Shown here one piece after another: positions 23,440 through 35,851 of a DNA stretch of 64,000 nt (positions are counted from its first letter, which is position 1; every line of letters begins with the position of its first letter). Source of the DNA: Phoronis australis (lineage: Eukaryota > Phoronida > Phoronidae); the NCBI GenBank assembly GCA_002633005.1, contig NMRA01000590.1, positions 8,478-72,477 on the forward strand. The letters are read 5' to 3'. Under the pieces are notes generated by a model. That model made no database searches and was not told the origin of the DNA. It saw only the letters and a list, made by a program, of their open reading frames with translations. The translations under genes were made by a program, and so were the position numbers.

Positions 23440-24690
23440 CTGAAACGGAATTAAATTTACGTAATATAAGTGTATTTAACCCACTGTTTATAATTTTCCT
23501 CCAATTTTAGTGGGATTTGTTGTAAAAAGCATTGAACATAATTACATGCATCAGTGTCAACACATAAATCCCAAGGAAAGCTGATCTATTCGGCACTAGA
23601 AGACATATTTTCGTTCGAGTAGCGTGTTTCGCGGTCCAACGTTGGTTATGGTTTATAGTTGTGCTCACTAACTACAAAACGTTTCCCTAATTACGGACCG
23701 GCTTTCGCGCTTCCTTTGAAAAGTTGAACTAAGGCACGCCGTGCGCAAGGGAAAGCAAAGTTTCGAAAACCATGAATGGCCAAGGAACAGTGACAAAAAG
23801 AAACTTTGTTTCAGTTGAAAAATGGGCAACTAAAATGCAGCACCACGGACTCAATTTTCAAAGAAAGACCAACCGTGTGCTCCGTAAATGCGATAATCTC
23901 ATGAAAAAGATGACCAAACTTTCCTCTGCAAGATTTTTACATATGAGGAACGCAATCCAGGACCAGGCAACTATGATTTTGGCCCAGTCGGGGGACTTGC
24001 TCTTTATTGTTTGCGACTATGATCACACTTGCAGTAAATGGTTCCTTTTGCCATGTATTTGCCTTTGGCTTGCAATTGTTCATCATTATAGTTCGATCTG
24101 TTAATGAGTTACCGGAAGCTGATGTAAATACTAAGAGAATTTTTTTTTTCAAAATTATATCAGTAAAATTTAGCTTTGATACGTAACGGTTTTACACCCG
24201 TGTACCGGTGTTTAGACTATTCCTTGAAGTTTTTTGACGTTACGGATTTGGATGACATCCGAGGTCGGCGAAGCATAAGTTGTGCGAAATTTCAAAGACC
24301 CAGTTGTTTAAGAATTATCAGTGTTTTAAAACGTCAGAAAGGAGAATCGAAAACAACTTCCACGCGAAAATTAAGTTCCGTTTACCACACCATGCCTGGC
24401 AGGCATTCGTTCCGTAGACGCGTGAACAACGCCAAAACGAACAATCACACATAACTTCGAAAGATGACGCCATGTGTTTTAATAGAAGCACGTCACCACA
24501 CTACCTTCCTTCTCGATATTCGAGCACTTAAGTAAGAAACTCATCATAGCTTATACAGTTATTGTTCTGTAAATGGCGAATCAACACCAGTTTTCAAAAA
24601 TACCAAGTCGAGATATAGACCAGAACTTGATTACGCTTTTGGGCGTATTTAGCCGCCTCAAATTTGTTTCATCTTCGTTTGAATCAGTTG
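23440..24690. other. Large intron, proximal part; no gene supported
   Basis: A plus-strand ORF at 23772-24104 (110 codons, MNGQGTVTKRNF start, basic helical first half) has no family match and no splice context; kept out of the gene list. Nothing else seen. Confidence 0.35.
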
Positions 24691-24990
24691 CAAATATTTT
24701 GCATGCACGTGCAATCTCATTTAAACGTGCTTTGATTGGTGTCATGATACGCCTACAAGTTAACAATATTGTAAAATGTAACAGTTGTTACATTTTACGT
24801 TGCCAAACCTCTCGTCAAATGAAAGACGTTGTTACATTTTGTATAATAATTACAATGAATTCACATGCGCGAAATGTTCCGTTGTTACACCAAATAGACC
24901 GACATCATATTTCACGAGTTTGCATGGTATTCTTTAACCAGAGTAAAACGGTTCACGCAATAAATGGCTTCTATTTCGGATTGTTTGAAT
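24690..24990 (-). repeat. TGTTACAT-rich dispersed repeat, copy A
   Basis: Contains the near-perfect palindrome GTAAAATGTAACAGTTG followed by TTACATTTTAC at about 24772-24800, then GTTGCCAAACCTCTCG and another GTTGTTACATTTTG. In reverse complement the order matches the copies at 31.43-31.69 and 31.74-31.99 kb (CACGAGGGGCTTAGCAACG). Confidence 0.65.
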
Positions 24991-25865
24991 GAGATTCTGT
25001 CAAATGTTCCAATTCGAATTGATAGACGTTCCTTGTGTGCTTTCCAGTGTCTTTTAACACGAATTGTTTCTTCTTATCGTCAAATGTGTACCCCGAACAG
25101 TTTCAACTCCAGACGCGAAAGGAGTTTCCATGATCTGGTAATAAGTTTGTTATTGTAATAGCGTTATTGTAATCTGTTGTTGACGCTCACAGGTCATAAC
25201 CGACTTGTGTATCCGACTATCCGGTATTACAGTAAACACACATCCTTTGGCAAGCACAACAGAAACAAGGACAACGTATTTCTCTGGGAAAATACAATAC
25301 AGACAATTTTCTTCAAGTATAATTCAAGTTTGAGAGAAAAATAACCCGCTTTAGTCAGCGATAATTCGACCTATTTTATCCAATAGTTTATTGCCTCGAA
25401 GTCATCGCTAACGCCCTTATATCCACACAAAAGAGCGAAATCAAAATTTCTTATGCTGCCTACCACCTTAGCTGAAAAAATATATTGACGAAGTTCCGGT
25501 CACCACTGTATGGGCCAAGTTTGTAATGAAGCACATCGTTTCAGCACACACACACAGACACATGGGGAGTCACCAAATTACATAATAGAACTAAATATGC
25601 TATAGGCGTCCTCCCGTCCAAAATTTCTTGTCATTACAATAGTCATTTCTGTACAGCATGATAATCGATGATTTCCGTTTTGGCAACTTCTAAATTTGGT
25701 TGATGCTTCAACTTTATTTTATGTAATTGTATGTGTATTTTCGTGTAACAAAGTTTATAAATAAAATGTTTCAGACCCATCAGATTGCTAAAAAATACCG
25801 CAAATTACTTAAGATCTGTTTTGACAAATCTAGTGACTAAACGCCATCTAATTAAAAGATTGTAC
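24991..25865. other. Intron, nothing recognised
   Basis: Short ORFs only; no domain-like peptide or repeat pair found by eye. Confidence 0.35.
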
Positions 25866-26300
25866 AATATTGCAAACCAGTACAGATGGAAACGATCCTC
25901 TGACTGCTCGCCAGAAAATGCATGTATCCAGAGTTCAAATTAAAGCATTTTATAATGATATTTCATCGTGGAACGATACTCAGTTCTTTGAAAAGGAATA
26001 TTTTAACAGGAGATATAATAATAAAACGGTGGCCATCCTTACATTTAGATGCGTGTCGCAACTAAAAGATTACAGTCCGAATTCAGTTATTCGTGCCTAA
26101 CTACTGACGGATGTAGTTACAATGTACACCACAAACAATGCCGTGGTCCCGATATTTCAGAAATATTCAGTTGTTGAAGTCGGTACACGTCTCGAATAGC
26201 AGATTCAATTTCAATTTCCTCGTTTCAAAAAGTAGATCTAGTCTGCAATAACATATATCGAGACGTTTCCCACAATATCGTTAAGATTCTTTAATATTCT
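25866..26300 (+). repeat. Dispersed repeat pair, copy 1
   Basis: Shares ordered blocks with 30690-31040 in direct orientation: CTCAGTTCTTTGAAAA, a TTTTAACA/TTTTAGCA block, the GTCGCAACTAAAAGAT block with GAATTCAGTT, and CCCACAATATCGTTAAG against TCACAATATCGTTAAG. Non-coding, diverged. Confidence 0.6.
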
Positions 26301-26699
26301 TTTTCTCAAAACAATGAAAATATCAGCAAATGCTAAGTAATAACTATCTAACCATAGAAAAGCTACAACATTCCAACACCGGTCATGCACCCACGCACCC
26401 TTAATGAAAATTTATTGATCAAATTATACATGAGCGAGTAAATTTATCATTTCATTATTTACAGAGGGCCTCCCAAAGGTGAAATTGATTTTTTTTAAAC
26501 TGATGATCAGTCATCGTCTAACTTTGAAATGATGATACAAGGAATATTTTTTTTTTCAAATGTAGGCTTGCTGTGGTCCAAAGATCATTGAAATATAAAA
26601 TACTGGCATAAAGTTATTACAGTGTGAACCTCTTCAAAATTAAGTCCAAAATACACGTATAAAATGCTCGTCTTAGCTAAATCTGTTGTTTGTTTAGTT

Positions 26700-29378
26700 A
26701 TAATACTTAACAAAGCTTAAACTTTGGACCACAGCGCCTGCACAAGTAAATATTAAGCAAATGACCACAAGTTTGAACAGCATTACAGGATAAGCAAGAA
26801 TAATCTGTTACAATATTTATCTGTTTCAAGAGATACTTTGTGTGAACTTTTCTATACACATAATAATATTTAAAAGTTTTAACTAGAGGAAGGAGAATAA
26901 GTCTGAATGGCAACGCGTAAATCTTTCCAATTTTCTGGCCTGAATAAATATCACTTAAGTTTTGTTCTACACCATGTTGTGAAACCGTTTTATTTAAAAA
27001 GTAATATTTAGTTGAATGTGTATTAATCAGTCTGTATTGAAAGTCGTGCATTGAATTTGTCCATAAAGTGTTCATTCTATTAGGTAACTTAAAAGTGCCT
27101 TCATCAGAGCATATAGTAACCAACTCGATAATATATATCTTTCTTTTAAAACTTCTCAAGGCAAAAGCTTGTTTTGAACATCTAATATATCTTTTAGACA
27201 AATCATGCCAGCCTTGTAGAACCCACTGAAAAACACAGATTTTTCGTCAAAATATTTCTATTGTTCCATATTACCCGACCAATAATATCAATTTCGCTGT
27301 GTAAGACGACGCTAACATTTCCCATGCATTCAACAAGTCACAATAAATGTTGGTGGTATCATCCAAAGGCAACAACTTGGCCGACAAATTTGATTTAAAA
27401 AGCAATGCAAACACATACTTCCTCTAAAGAAATTTAGAAAGGATTTCCAGTATTTGTTTTCTCCTTCTACATAACGCTGAACCCATGTCACAAACAGTTA
27501 TAGGTAACGTTTATATCTGGTACTGCCAAGCCACCATCTGCACGTGTATTTACTGCCACACTTCTCCCTACTCTAGGAGTCTTATTTTGTCAAACAGAAT
27601 TGGATATCAAAGGATTGATCTATTCTCTTGGAACAGTAACAATACCCAAATCATTGATGACATCAATCAGTTCAGATCAGGTAAAAGTTTTTACAACATC
27701 TATTCTGCCCACTAAACTATTATTGCTGCTTTTCTAAAAGGCCAAATTTTCCTTAAAAATATGAAATCATAATTTAATTGATCATTTTCCTTTTTATTGT
27801 GGCCAAAAATATCCCTGAACACTTGATTGGCCTGCCAGTTCATTTAACCCCGTGCAATTGCTCGGAACAAAGTTTTACTCATCATAATTTTTAATTTAAT
27901 TTCAAATCAGACACTTGGCAAAATTATCCAAAAATTGAAGACAATTAAATCCTGAAACTTTATCGTCTAAAACATTGTTGTGTCATCCGGATACTGAACA
28001 AGCTTTATTTCAGTATTATCAATTTTAATTCCTGAAATGACATCACTTGATCTGATATAGTTTGCCATACCTTGAACCGCTAAGCAAAACAAGGGGCAAG
28101 AAAGTTAATCACCCTGTCGCACTCTCCGTTAGAATGAACAATGTCCGTAGTAAAGACGTTGTTAATTACGCAAGCCATCAGGCTCTTGTAAATTATTTGG
28201 AACCATTTTCTGAAAACAGAGAGCAACGTTAAAAAGCGTTCAAAATTTTTTAAAGAAAGTAGCTGGCAAGTGCATCGAATGCGTTACAAATATTTAAGAA
28301 AAGGATACTGCCTTGACACTTTGGAGTATTGGTATAGGGAATTATGTCTTGTTTAATGCTGATATTAAATCCAATATATCTTCAGTTTACTCCTGTTTGA
28401 TTTCCATGTACAAACTTATCAATAACACCATTTATTGAAGTGTATGTACCTTCGTAATAACGATGTTGTTTGCCAATTATTTAATGGCAATAGGTCAATT
28501 TCATTCTTAGATTTGAGGAGGAGGCTAATCACTCATTGCTTCCTTGATGGTGATCGGTCGCCAACCATACTTAAGACTTTCCAGTCCTGAACACGTTTTC
28601 TTCTACCTTTTCTGTTGCTAATTGACCAGCCAGGAAATTTGTTTTATTAAATTGCTCTCTAAAGCGTTGTCCATTTTTGATTTTCTGTTTGAAAATCCTA
28701 TGGTAAATTCTATTATTTCATTGGTATCATTTGCCATTTTAATTGCTTGTTTTCGACACTGACATGTTCGTTCACTATTACAGTCATGTATCTTTTTTGG
28801 AGACAGTGGGCATATTCTTCATTGTCAAAAGGACCATTGTTAACTTTACTACAGAATAATCAGAGAACACAACATAATTATTTATTTTACATTGAAGTTG
28901 ATCCTTTAAAACCTTGGTACCAAACCAGATATTTATTGTATTCTGTAAATTGAAAGATTCATTATGCCACGTAAATTCCGTTTTGCCTGGATTTTGACTT
29001 ATCCTGCACATATTATATTGTCGCTGTTAAATTACTTCTGTCAAGAGCAGCAGAAATGTTTTCTAAAAAGGACAATTGGACACTATTGTTGTTTTGGAAA
29101 TAAACATTCAAAAAAGCCTAAGGAGGGCCATCAACCTCCGCATCGATTCCAATATAGCGCCCATTATTACTACCAAAAACTCATAAATGTAAACTTTTCT
29201 TGCGAAGAATATTCACTCCCTTACTGGGCCATGGAATGCATATATTTCACCTCCCGACTGTTTCTTGTAAGAACGTTAAATCCACCTTTTGTTTTCGTAA
29301 AAAGGCAAACAGCTGTTGATGTTTCACATCATTATTCAAACCCTTGCAGTTCAAAGTTATCAGCTTTAAACTACCCAT
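26700..29378 (-). pseudogene. Decayed L1/Tx1-like LINE, ORF2 (endonuclease-RT)
   Basis: An APE endonuclease start is readable from ATG 29378: MGSLKLITLNCKGLNND, then VDLTFLQET. The end of the endonuclease is near 28790-28960 (TEFTWHNESFNLQNTINIW). In the RT, CPLFCLAVQGMAN-like sequence precedes ISGIKIDNTEIKLVQYPDDT at about 27985-28050, where the catalytic YADD is YPDD and a stop follows soon after. The 3' part is an open 164-codon stretch (27201-26707) with a Cys/His-rich end (CLSCNAVQTCGHLL). The whole is about 2.7 kb, shorter than a full ORF2, with frameshifts and stops, so it is dead. It lies in the same orientation as the FN3 gene. Confidence 0.75.
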
Positions 29379-29811
29379 TGTCGTCTAACCGGATTCCTAT
29401 ATTTATACACAACAAAGAAGTAGGACTATGGGTGAAAAGAAACCTACCGGATTCGAGGAAAAGGTAAAATAAACATCGGAAACACTCACCGCTGTATACA
29501 AACAAAATTCACAAAAACAAAAGTTACTGAAAGTCACAAAAACCATGACTTCCTGATTGTCTTGGCGTCATACATGTAACTTGGAGGCAAGCTTTCATTG
29601 GTCAGAACACAAGATACGTTACAGCTGAAAATGTTGCTCATAGCTTCAATGGCTTTGATGGTTCCATCAGACATGAGAGAACAAAATGTGCCCATCACTC
29701 GACCAACTGCCAGCCACTCTTAGGTCTTTATATGCACTTCAAGTTTTGGAGGGTGATACCTTAAAGCAGGAAACAATCGGGTCTCTTCAACAATTGTTTT
29801 GCTTAAATTCT

Positions 29812-30009
29812 TTAAATTTCATTTTCTTTCTTTAATTTCAGCAGTTTCTCCTTTAGGTTGACAAATTCTTCAATTTCCTCCCGGATAATAAAATTGGCAG
29901 ATTTAGTTAAATTTTCCTGTAATTTGTACAACCGCTTATCAAGCTGATGTGGGTCCATTGCCAGTGCAACAGCAAAGGATTGGAAGGGCGAGCCAATAGG
30001 TGGCGGCAT
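29812..30009 (-). other. Short ORF upstream of the LINE, possibly its ORF1 end
   Basis: 65 codons ending in a Lys/Leu/Glu heptad-like stretch (FVNLKEKLLKLKKENEI). Position just upstream of ORF2 on the same strand fits an ORF1 remnant with a coiled coil, but the match is weak. Confidence 0.25.
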
Positions 30010-30689
30010 AGTAACACGTTTTAGACAGCTTAAAAACTTAAAGAAATATCGTTGCTTCTATGATGTCAAACCTTTCTGAAATAGTGGTGGTAAAAAGTGA
30101 TCAAACCGTGACGTGTATACTTGAAAATCTGAGGCCTATCTGGGAAAATAGAAATTATTTTGGCGCTCTGAAAGCACATGCCAATTTTGCTCAAACCGTG
30201 TTTAGGTCGCTAGTTTAAAGGAGCAATACTACGAATAGAGCTGACTGTCGGCCTTTCGGACTACAAAAACATGCAATTTCTCTTTATGTTATCTTTTAAG
30301 GTAAAACATAAATTAAACTTGGTATTTGGTCAGTGCTCGTTAGTTCGAAGCAAGTCTTATCAATGAAGACAGAGATAGGATATTCTACTGTTAATGGACG
30401 TGGAGCCACGTGTCTCATGAGGCGCCATTTTTTGTGTTGCAGATGGCTATTAACAACACAAGTGGTTGTACGCGGATAAGGGAATTTGGTATATTAACCC
30501 TTTTGCTACGTCACATAAAACGCGCATGGTTAACATCGCTGATTTCGATGTTGGCCGGTTTTTGTTCCACATAACCCACATTCCATGAAACCTAGTTCAA
30601 GTCACTCCGTTAAATCACTGTCTGCTTCTAAGAATATTGGGGCTCGTTCCACATCAAATTGTTACCTGTTTTGTTTGTCCGTTACCAGC

Positions 30690-31040
30690 TATCCTAATGA
30701 CCCGGTCATCGCAGCTATAAAGCCTCAGTTCTTTGAAAAAGAATGTTTTAGCAAGAGACAAACATTATTAAACTGTGGGTATCCTCACGTTCAGATGTAA
30801 GTCACAATTAAAAGATAGCAATATGAATTCAGTTCTTTGTGGCATACTGCAGAAAGATATAGTCATATTTTCAAGCAACAACGTGGTTGCCGACAGTTCA
30901 GATTAATATTTTGTTAAGTTGTCGCACATCTAAAGAGCATTTTAAACCTCAACCTCCCCGTTTCCTGAAAGCAGACCTTCTCTGCATCCCCAGCTGTCAA
31001 AACTTTCCTCACAATATCGTTAAGGCTGAACATGGGAACC
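30690..31040 (+). repeat. Dispersed repeat pair, copy 2
   Basis: Partner of 25866-26300, same orientation; see that entry for shared blocks. It lies about 4.8 kb away with the LINE relic between. Confidence 0.6.
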
Positions 31041-31399
31041 CCTTTAAAATGCTTTTGAAATAGCTCTGGCTGTCCATTATGGGAAGTCCGGTGAAAACAT
31101 TGAACCATAAATGAGTTGATTGTTAAATCTTTGAGGACCATGATGTCTCAGCACTTTATTAAACATATATTTTGCATATTGCACTGTGTCCTCGTTGAAT
31201 AAACAAAACTAATTGATAATAATGATGATAATGGTTTTTCACAGCCAAAGTACTCTCCAAAATACTATCTAAAAGGGTGGATTTTCTGAATTTCTGGCAC
31301 AAAACTGTGCGAAAACGTAAAGTTTCATACAAAATTAGTCTCTTAATGTTTCAATACTTTGTCAAAGACACCGGGTAGGTATCCAAATTTTTCTGGTGA

Positions 31400-31690
31400 C
31401 ACCCCAGGTTCAAAAATACTCCTGATGTGTCAGACACTACTTGTGCGTGGTGTTGGTCATTCTCTTTGTAATAAGACGTTGGTTTCGTGAAATATAAGAA
31501 TGGTACATTTCTCGCATGTACATTCGACGTAATATGTAATTATCACGTAAAATGTAATAACTTGTTACATTTCACGAGGGGCTTAGCAACGTACATTGTA
31601 AATTGTATCACTGACATAAAATAAGGTGTTACATTTTGCAAAATGGTCACATTTAACAGCGTATCAGAGGTAACTCTAGAAATTGGTAGG
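31400..31690 (+). repeat. TGTTACAT-rich repeat, copy B
   Basis: About 310 bp, directly followed by copy C. Shared landmarks: CAAAAATACTC, TGTCAGA(C/T)AC, CTTGT, TTCTCGCATG, a TTATCACGTAAAATGTAA / TTACGTAAAATAGAAC block, and GGCTTAGCAA. Confidence 0.75.
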
Positions 31691-31709
31691 GACCCAAATT
31701 TTAGGGCAG

Positions 31710-31995
31710 CACCCGTCGTCCAAAAATACTCTAGTATGCCCGTCTGTGTCAGATACCACTTGTTTGTGATATTGGTTAATTTCTCTGTGATATGAAGTTG
31801 GTATCATAAAATGTAACAATAGTGTTTTTCTCGCATGCTCATTTGTAAAGTGTAACAATTACGTAAAATAGAACAACTCGTTTCAGTTTAAGAGAGGCTT
31901 AGCAAAGCAAAAAGTATCAATGACGTGAAAATGTAACAGTTGATATGCTGTACGAGATTGTTACATTTTACGGCATTTCAGTGCCACTCAGTACA
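31710..31995 (+). repeat. TGTTACAT-rich repeat, copy C
   Basis: Tandem with copy B at an offset of about 310 bp. Ends GATTGTTACATTTTACGG. Several ATGTAACA/TGTTACAT half sites face each other, so RNA from either strand would form stems. Confidence 0.75.
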
Positions 31996-32390
31996 CGCCA
32001 GGTTGCGCATCCAAAAAGAAATGTGGCAGGGAATTTCACGATAGTAAGTTGCCTGTTATAACAGGACTGATCTTTCCCTCTACTGTTATTTAAACATAAA
32101 CACAAACTTAATAAATTCCCAATACTTGAGATATGTCATATGGTGCACAAATTGCAACGTCCTTATTTATTTGCATCGTCTGCCAAGCTGTGTCGCAATT
32201 TGCGCTCCCTGAACTACTGTCAATAACACTCACGACACCTTGCAATCTACATTGTACAGTACAGTACTAAGAAAATACTGTAAAGGTATTCCGATGCCGA
32301 AGCCTTTTCTTCACTTGTTAATACAATATCTGGTAGCTGATATTAGGATACAGAGTGACGCCTCTGCAAGGAGTTGCAAATCCGTTGTTT

Positions 32391-32540
32391 AACACCTTAT
32401 CTTTGAAATGACCTTTTCTCAAATAAATGAGCTTCGAAAAAAGGACTTAAATTGAATACTTAATAAGGTATTTCCCAGAAAATGTCACACTTGCAAATTC
32501 ATTAATAGGTCTATCCTACACACATATATATATGTATATA

Positions 32541-32576
<36 letters not shown>

Positions 32577-32942
32577 GGANNNNNNNNNNNNNNNNNNNNN
32601 NNNNNNNNNNNNNNNNNNNNNNNNNNNNNNNNNNNNNNNNNNNNNNNNNNNNNNNNNNNNNNNNNNNNNNNNNNNNNNNNNNNNNNNNNNNNNNNNNNNN
32701 NNNNNNNNNNNNNNNNNNNNNNNNNNNNNNNNNNNNNNNNNNATATATATATATAGGATAGACCACTCAAACGATTGACGTCAGTGGTATACCCTATATA
32801 TATATATCTTAATATAGGATAGACCGATTAATGAATTTGCAAGTGTGGCATTGTCTGGGAAATACCTTGTTAAGTATTCAATCAAGTCCTTTTTTCGAAG
32901 CTCATTTATTTGAGAAAAGCTCATTTCAAATGAGAAGGTGTT
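32391..32942. repeat. Inverted repeat (about 128-bp arms) around a TA microsatellite and gap
   Basis: 32391-32518 (starting AACACCTTATCTTTGAAATG) is the diverged reverse complement of about 32816-32942 (ending AATGAGAAGGTGTTT). Between them lie (TA)n tracts, a 163-base gap (32580-32742) and an extra copy of ATAGGATAGACC at 32753. The right arm ends 27 bases from the splice donor of FN3 exon 7. It may be a foldback element, or in part an assembly artefact, since the gap falls in the hairpin centre. Confidence 0.75.
32580..32742. other. Assembly gap (163 N)
   Basis: Run of N inside a TA microsatellite; ORFs that cross it are meaningless. Confidence 0.99.
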
Positions 32943-32968
32943 TGTATACGAGTGTTGATCAGACTTAC

Positions 32969-33235
32969 CAGTAGCCTCTTCACGAGCATCAGTCGTTACG
33001 CTCTCAAAACCTTCCAAATGTGTCGCCACAGTTACATTATACCAATACCCAGCTTCAAGCGACTCACATTCTCCACTTGAGGTTCCCGCCGGAATCTTAA
33101 CAGTGACCGCTGTGCTGTTTGCTCTGGTGCAACTTATCTCATAAAATTGTCTGTGCCCTTCAGCTTCGGTCCAATGGACCTCGAGTGAAGTACTCGTTCG
33201 ACCGACAATATGAACCCCAGTCACGGTAGTGAGCT
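32969..33235 (-). CDS. FN3 domain exon 7
   Basis: 89 codons, phase 1-1: acceptor CTTTTCAG|AG, donor ACTG|GTAAGT (strong). Reads LTTVTGVHIVGRTSTSLEVH, core Trp in VHWTEAEGHRQFYEISC, then GECESLEAGYWYNVTVATH and SVTTDAREEATG. The cysteine pair is present with 20 residues between. Sequons NST and NVT. Confidence 0.92.
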
Positions 33236-34865
33236 CTGAAAAGTGTGTCAGGTCAGGGCCTTTTATTACCCGAAATTGAGCTCGAAATTGACTTTTTCCA
33301 TAATTTCTACTTTTTTTCCGAACTTAGAATCATTGTCGCGTAGGCTGTGCTCGAGTACATTATGATATAGGTGGATGATTGTCTAGTCCTGGCTTTCACT
33401 TGATGGCCCCGGCAGTAACGCTTGAAGTTTGAATCTTTACTCGAATTTTCAAGCTTTCACTGGAATGAATGGCTTGAATCTAGGGTTCATCAAACTCAAA
33501 CTTGGACAAGACACTCACAAAGTCAATAATACAAAAATGCTCATCTTGAATTTGTACGAAAGTGGATCGGAAAGTGTTCTTGAATTCGATCTCCAGTATA
33601 AAAGATTACACCCCACACTCAAATTTATGTTGGTCATTTGTGCCTGTAATGACCACGACCAACTTCCCAGTGGATATCGAAAACAAAACAACACATTTTG
33701 TTCCACTAACTAGTAACACAGGAACAGTGATACATGGTGAGGGATAATGTGTATGTAGATATGGCGCTAACTCGTTTTTACTACTGCTTCCTTCCATTTA
33801 TTTTGCTTAAACGATTCAATTGCGTGAAGAAAATAACCTTGGTATGACAGAGTCTTAATGTTGCATACTGTATAAGCTAGGCACTGATTCCGTGGACTTC
33901 GGTCGAACTACATGTGGGTTCATTTCAAGTAAACATAACAATAGTTCGTTTCAAGGAATTTGGTGACCTCCAACGACAAACCAAAGGTGTCTGTTCGTGA
34001 ATATTTCAATCTGACGTGTCACTCACTGAACGATCTCTTGGCGGTTGCTGAGATATACGACAATACGTAGAGGGAATCACGGCCCATCGCGACCCTTTAC
34101 CGATGCATATTGTGGATTTTAGTTTCGTTATGCACAACCTACTCACCACATCCTAAAACATCGAATTCATTAGAAACTCGTACAGTTTTAAGGTACTTTG
34201 CCACAAAATTTACCTAAGAACAGTTGTCGTCAGGAAAGATCGCTGATCTAAGGTCCTTTAGTGTGCAGTAAGTCACAAAGCAGTCGAACATATATAGCTA
34301 CATGTACATGTACATAATTGATGAAAATTAGCATTTTTTAAACGTTTCGCTTCTGAAGTTGAATTATTCGTAAAATTAAGGTTAATTTTATTTTACGATA
34401 CAATAGTTCTATACGGATGCCTGAGGTTTAGATTCTCGAATGTAGTTCTTTTGGGATGTTAGTAATCACAAAATAAACCGTGGCACAAATGTAGATAATT
34501 GCCTGCGAGCTATGATGCCGGACATAACGCTGCCGGAACGCTAAGCAAATAATTTGACGATATTCACATTTCTATCTATCCTCCATCTAGAAACTGCTGA
34601 CTGATGTTGTTGGGTGCAGGCAGGTTTTGTCTTACAGAAAAGACTTCACGCCCATGATGACGTCATCTCACTGTTCACGCGTTACTCAGCTCCTTACACA
34701 CAGACTTCGACAGAAGTCACATGCTGATAAAACGCTTGATTTTAAGAATGTACGTAACCGGTTTATGGCTGCGTTTTCTATTTCGTCTGCTAAGTGTTCT
34801 AGTGGTAACAGAAAGAATTGGGGTTGGATTAAGTTTCCTATTTAACAACATCATCACCGACTCAC
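33236..34865. other. Intron between FN3 exons 6 and 7
   Basis: No gene seen. TACATGTACATGTAC palindrome at about 34301-34315. Overlapping ORFs near 33.4-33.8 kb on both strands have no domain pattern. Confidence 0.4.
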
Positions 34866-35126
34866 CCGTAGCTTCAAATTTGCCTGTAGTCACGTTATCG
34901 AATCCCTGTTTGACGGTGGTGACATTCACACTGTACCTTATACCGGGGATGAGATTGTCGCATGTTCCAGTGTTTTCGTTGGCTTCAATAATGTCTTGGG
35001 CCTGAACAATACCATCAGTCAGGCATTGTAATACAAAGTAATCAAAATACCCACTCTTGTTGAAGAACACGTCTATTGTCCTACTATCCTTGCTGGTTAC
35101 TTGAACGCCTTGTGCTGTCGCCAAAC
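34866..35126 (-). CDS. FN3 domain exon 6
   Basis: 87 codons, phase 1-1: acceptor TTTTTTCCTCAG|GT with a strong pyrimidine tract, donor ACGG|GTGAGT. Reads LATAQGVQVTSKDSRTIDVF; the core Trp position is Phe (DVFFNKSGYFDYFVLQC), an unusual change in this family. Then GTCDNLIPGIRYSVNVTTVK and FDNVTTGKFEATG. The cysteine pair is present. Sequons NKS, NVT. Confidence 0.9.
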
Positions 35127-35851
35127 CTGAGGAAAAAATAAAAATTTGTGCTGAGAAGACGATGCACCCCAATACACCATCCCTCTTTTTTACCACTGGA
35201 ACCCGTGTTAGGGAACCCTTGACACCAGAAGGCCTCCATGTGTCGCATTAAGTTCCTGGGCAAGCTCCGTACTGACGAACAACCGCAAGCCACTTGCTGC
35301 GAGCCATTGGTTTGTTGACTGGAGGAGTGCCTAGTTTGTTCACATTTCCCAAAATTTTCTCCAACATCAAACACTCTAGCGTCGCCGAACAATTACCCCC
35401 AGCCGCCGTCATTTTACTATGCACGTCAGTAAGGTCAGTAAGCTTACTGGTGGCACACTATAACCCCAATCATTTCGCAAACTATGTTTTTCAATCGAAT
35501 TGCATAAGTTTTATGCCATAAGAAAGTTGTTGATCAGTTGCTGATGTTTGAAGTGTTATTATACTTGAACCAAAAGATAAGAAATGACTTCATGATTAAT
35601 TATCATTTCGCATACATACATATAACAGGTTTCACATATTGTTGTAGAAACCAAAATGCGAAAAATAAAAAGGGGAAATACTCTCAATGACTCAAAAGAT
35701 TTCCACCTTATAATGACAAAAAATAGAATACATGAATGCGTCCCTAACAATTACTATCAAAGAATTTAGAGACACATACATCCAATATTTTCCATTTTTA
35801 TTCATTATTCCAGCCGTATGATACAGTCACATACTTCAGTAAACATTCGGA

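Noticed and set aside
23772-24104. 110-codon plus-strand ORF with a basic helical start
   Set aside because: Possible but unsupported: no homologue recognised, and the second half is hydrophobic nonsense-like sequence.
28964-29467. 167-codon plus-strand ORF
   Set aside because: It lies antisense to the LINE endonuclease start (MGSLKLITLN..), which explains the openness; its own peptide has no domain.
32485-32770. ORFs crossing the first gap
   Set aside because: Made of N and TA microsatellite.
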